From Candidatus Sulfotelmatobacter sp. (GTDB lineage Bacteria; Acidobacteriota; Terriglobia; Terriglobales; Acidobacteriaceae): DNA of 5,777 bases. The position numbers and the translations under genes were made by a program. This document shows, in pieces, positions 5,376 through 5,777 of the stretch (its first letter is position 1; the number at the start of each line of letters is the position of its first letter). The notes under the pieces are model-generated. The model did not search any database. It saw only the letters and a program-made list of their open reading frames with translations, and was not told where the DNA came from. The DNA is taken from contig JASIKQ010000052.1 of assembly GCA_030049565.1 (NCBI GenBank), forward strand, positions 1-5,777. The letters run 5' to 3'.

Positions 5376-5427
5376 CCTATGACTTCCACCGTGTGAAGAT
5401 GGCACTCTACCGCTGAGTTAAGCGCCC
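5353..5427 (-). tRNA. tRNA-Val (anticodon CAC)
   Basis: The minus strand folds as a complete 75-base tRNA including encoded CCA. The acceptor stem is GGGCGCT/AGCGCCC, seven perfect pairs. The D-arm is ACTC-AGCGGTA-GAGT. The anticodon arm is CCATC-TTCACAC-GGTGG (one T-G pair), giving anticodon CAC, which reads the Val codon GUG. A five-base variable loop AAGTC precedes the T-arm ATAGG-TTCGAAT-CCTAT. All conserved positions (T8, A14, GG in the D-loop, TTC in the T-loop) fit. No other tRNA is adjacent. It is the likely insertion target for the element whose integrase remnant lies beside it. Confidence 0.97.
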
Positions 5428-5777
5428 AACTCGAACAATGTTTAAAGTTTGCCATCGCACCTTGAAAATGTCCAACCCCAGGTCTGCACCCAAGTTGTTC
5501 ACTGCACCTGCGTGGAATCGCCGAGAACCGCGACCGCCATGACATCCTGTGCGGCAAGGCGGGATTCCAGAGTAGATTCAGCGTACTTCGAGAGAGTTTC
5601 CGCGGGCAGGCGGCAAGAGGTATCGAGAAATAATGCCATCAAAGTTAACCGAATCGGCCTAGAGGGCAATCCAGCGACGGTCATGCTCTCCAGTCGCTTA
5701 GCGTGCGGGCTCCTTTTCCCTTCTCTGGAATTTGCGGGCAATACCTCATTTGGGGGATTACAGGCACCGCCGTCCCA
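5428..5777. other. 350-base right flank with no confident gene
   Basis: This is the upstream side of the tRNA gene. TTTAAA at 5440-5445 could be part of its promoter, but no good -35 pairs with it. A TTGAAAATGTCC motif (5462-5473) recurs as CTGAAAATGTCA beside the left tRNA fragment. A minus-strand frame from an ATG at 5684 to a TGA at 5499 would give 61 residues (starts MTVAGLPSRPIRLTLM), with GGAG three bases before the start. Its composition is not convincing and no domain is recognised, so I do not call it a gene. No other frame is better. Confidence 0.4.

Noticed and set aside
5499..5741. 80-residue minus-strand frame in the right flank
   Set aside because: The long version needs a TTG start; the 61-residue version from 5684 has poor spacing and unconvincing composition. 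Noted in the flank entry but not called a gene.
5754..5768. GGGATTACAGGCACC, identical to a stretch of the human Alu consensus as I remember it
   Set aside because: Only 15 bases match before the register shifts, and the preceding bases do not fit Alu well. It is probably chance; a chimeric join at the window edge could be tested by extending the sequence past 5777.

Overview
The window looks like chromosomal DNA from a moderately GC-rich soil-type bacterium. My best guess is Acidobacteriota (class Terriglobia). This rests on family feel only: a TPR protein with a basic tail, a secreted DNRLRE protein with tail-fibre-like repeats, and a tandem universal stress protein. No phylogenetic marker settles it.

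Layout from left to right. Positions 2-391 are the 3' end of a TPR-repeat protein on the + strand. Positions 392-899 hold no convincing gene. They do contain a 24-base copy (505-528, one mismatch) of the 3' end of the tRNA-Val gene that lies intact at 5353-5427, plus an AT-rich hairpin at 608-632. A tandem universal stress protein is on the minus strand (900-1808) and a 95-residue helical protein of unknown function is on the + strand (2263-2550). The two are divergent, and the 454-base gap between them carries two perfect GTGA-N6-TCAC (CRP/FNR-type) sites. One of these is placed as in a class II activated promoter for the small gene. After a 343-base gap with a strong 12-bp hairpin, a 618-residue secreted surface protein is encoded on the minus strand (2894-4750). 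Next come a chimeric ORF whose C-terminal two thirds is the end of a tyrosine recombinase (5079-5267), the intact tRNA-Val(CAC) on the minus strand, and 350 bases without a clear gene.

The most interesting reading is structural. A tRNA gene with an integrase remnant beside its 3' end, and a directly repeated copy of that 3' end about 4.85 kb away, is the classic outline of an integrated element in a tRNA gene. Here it would be small and decayed: the integrase keeps only its last catalytic His and Tyr, and the cargo would be the stress protein, the small helical protein and the surface protein. A competing reading is that the left copy is a deleted duplicate of the tRNA gene, because a second short motif upstream of the intact tRNA also recurs beside the left copy.

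The genes do not form one operon. The stress protein and the small helical protein share a regulatory region and may respond to the same CRP/FNR-family regulator. The surface protein is a separate, monocistronic-looking unit.
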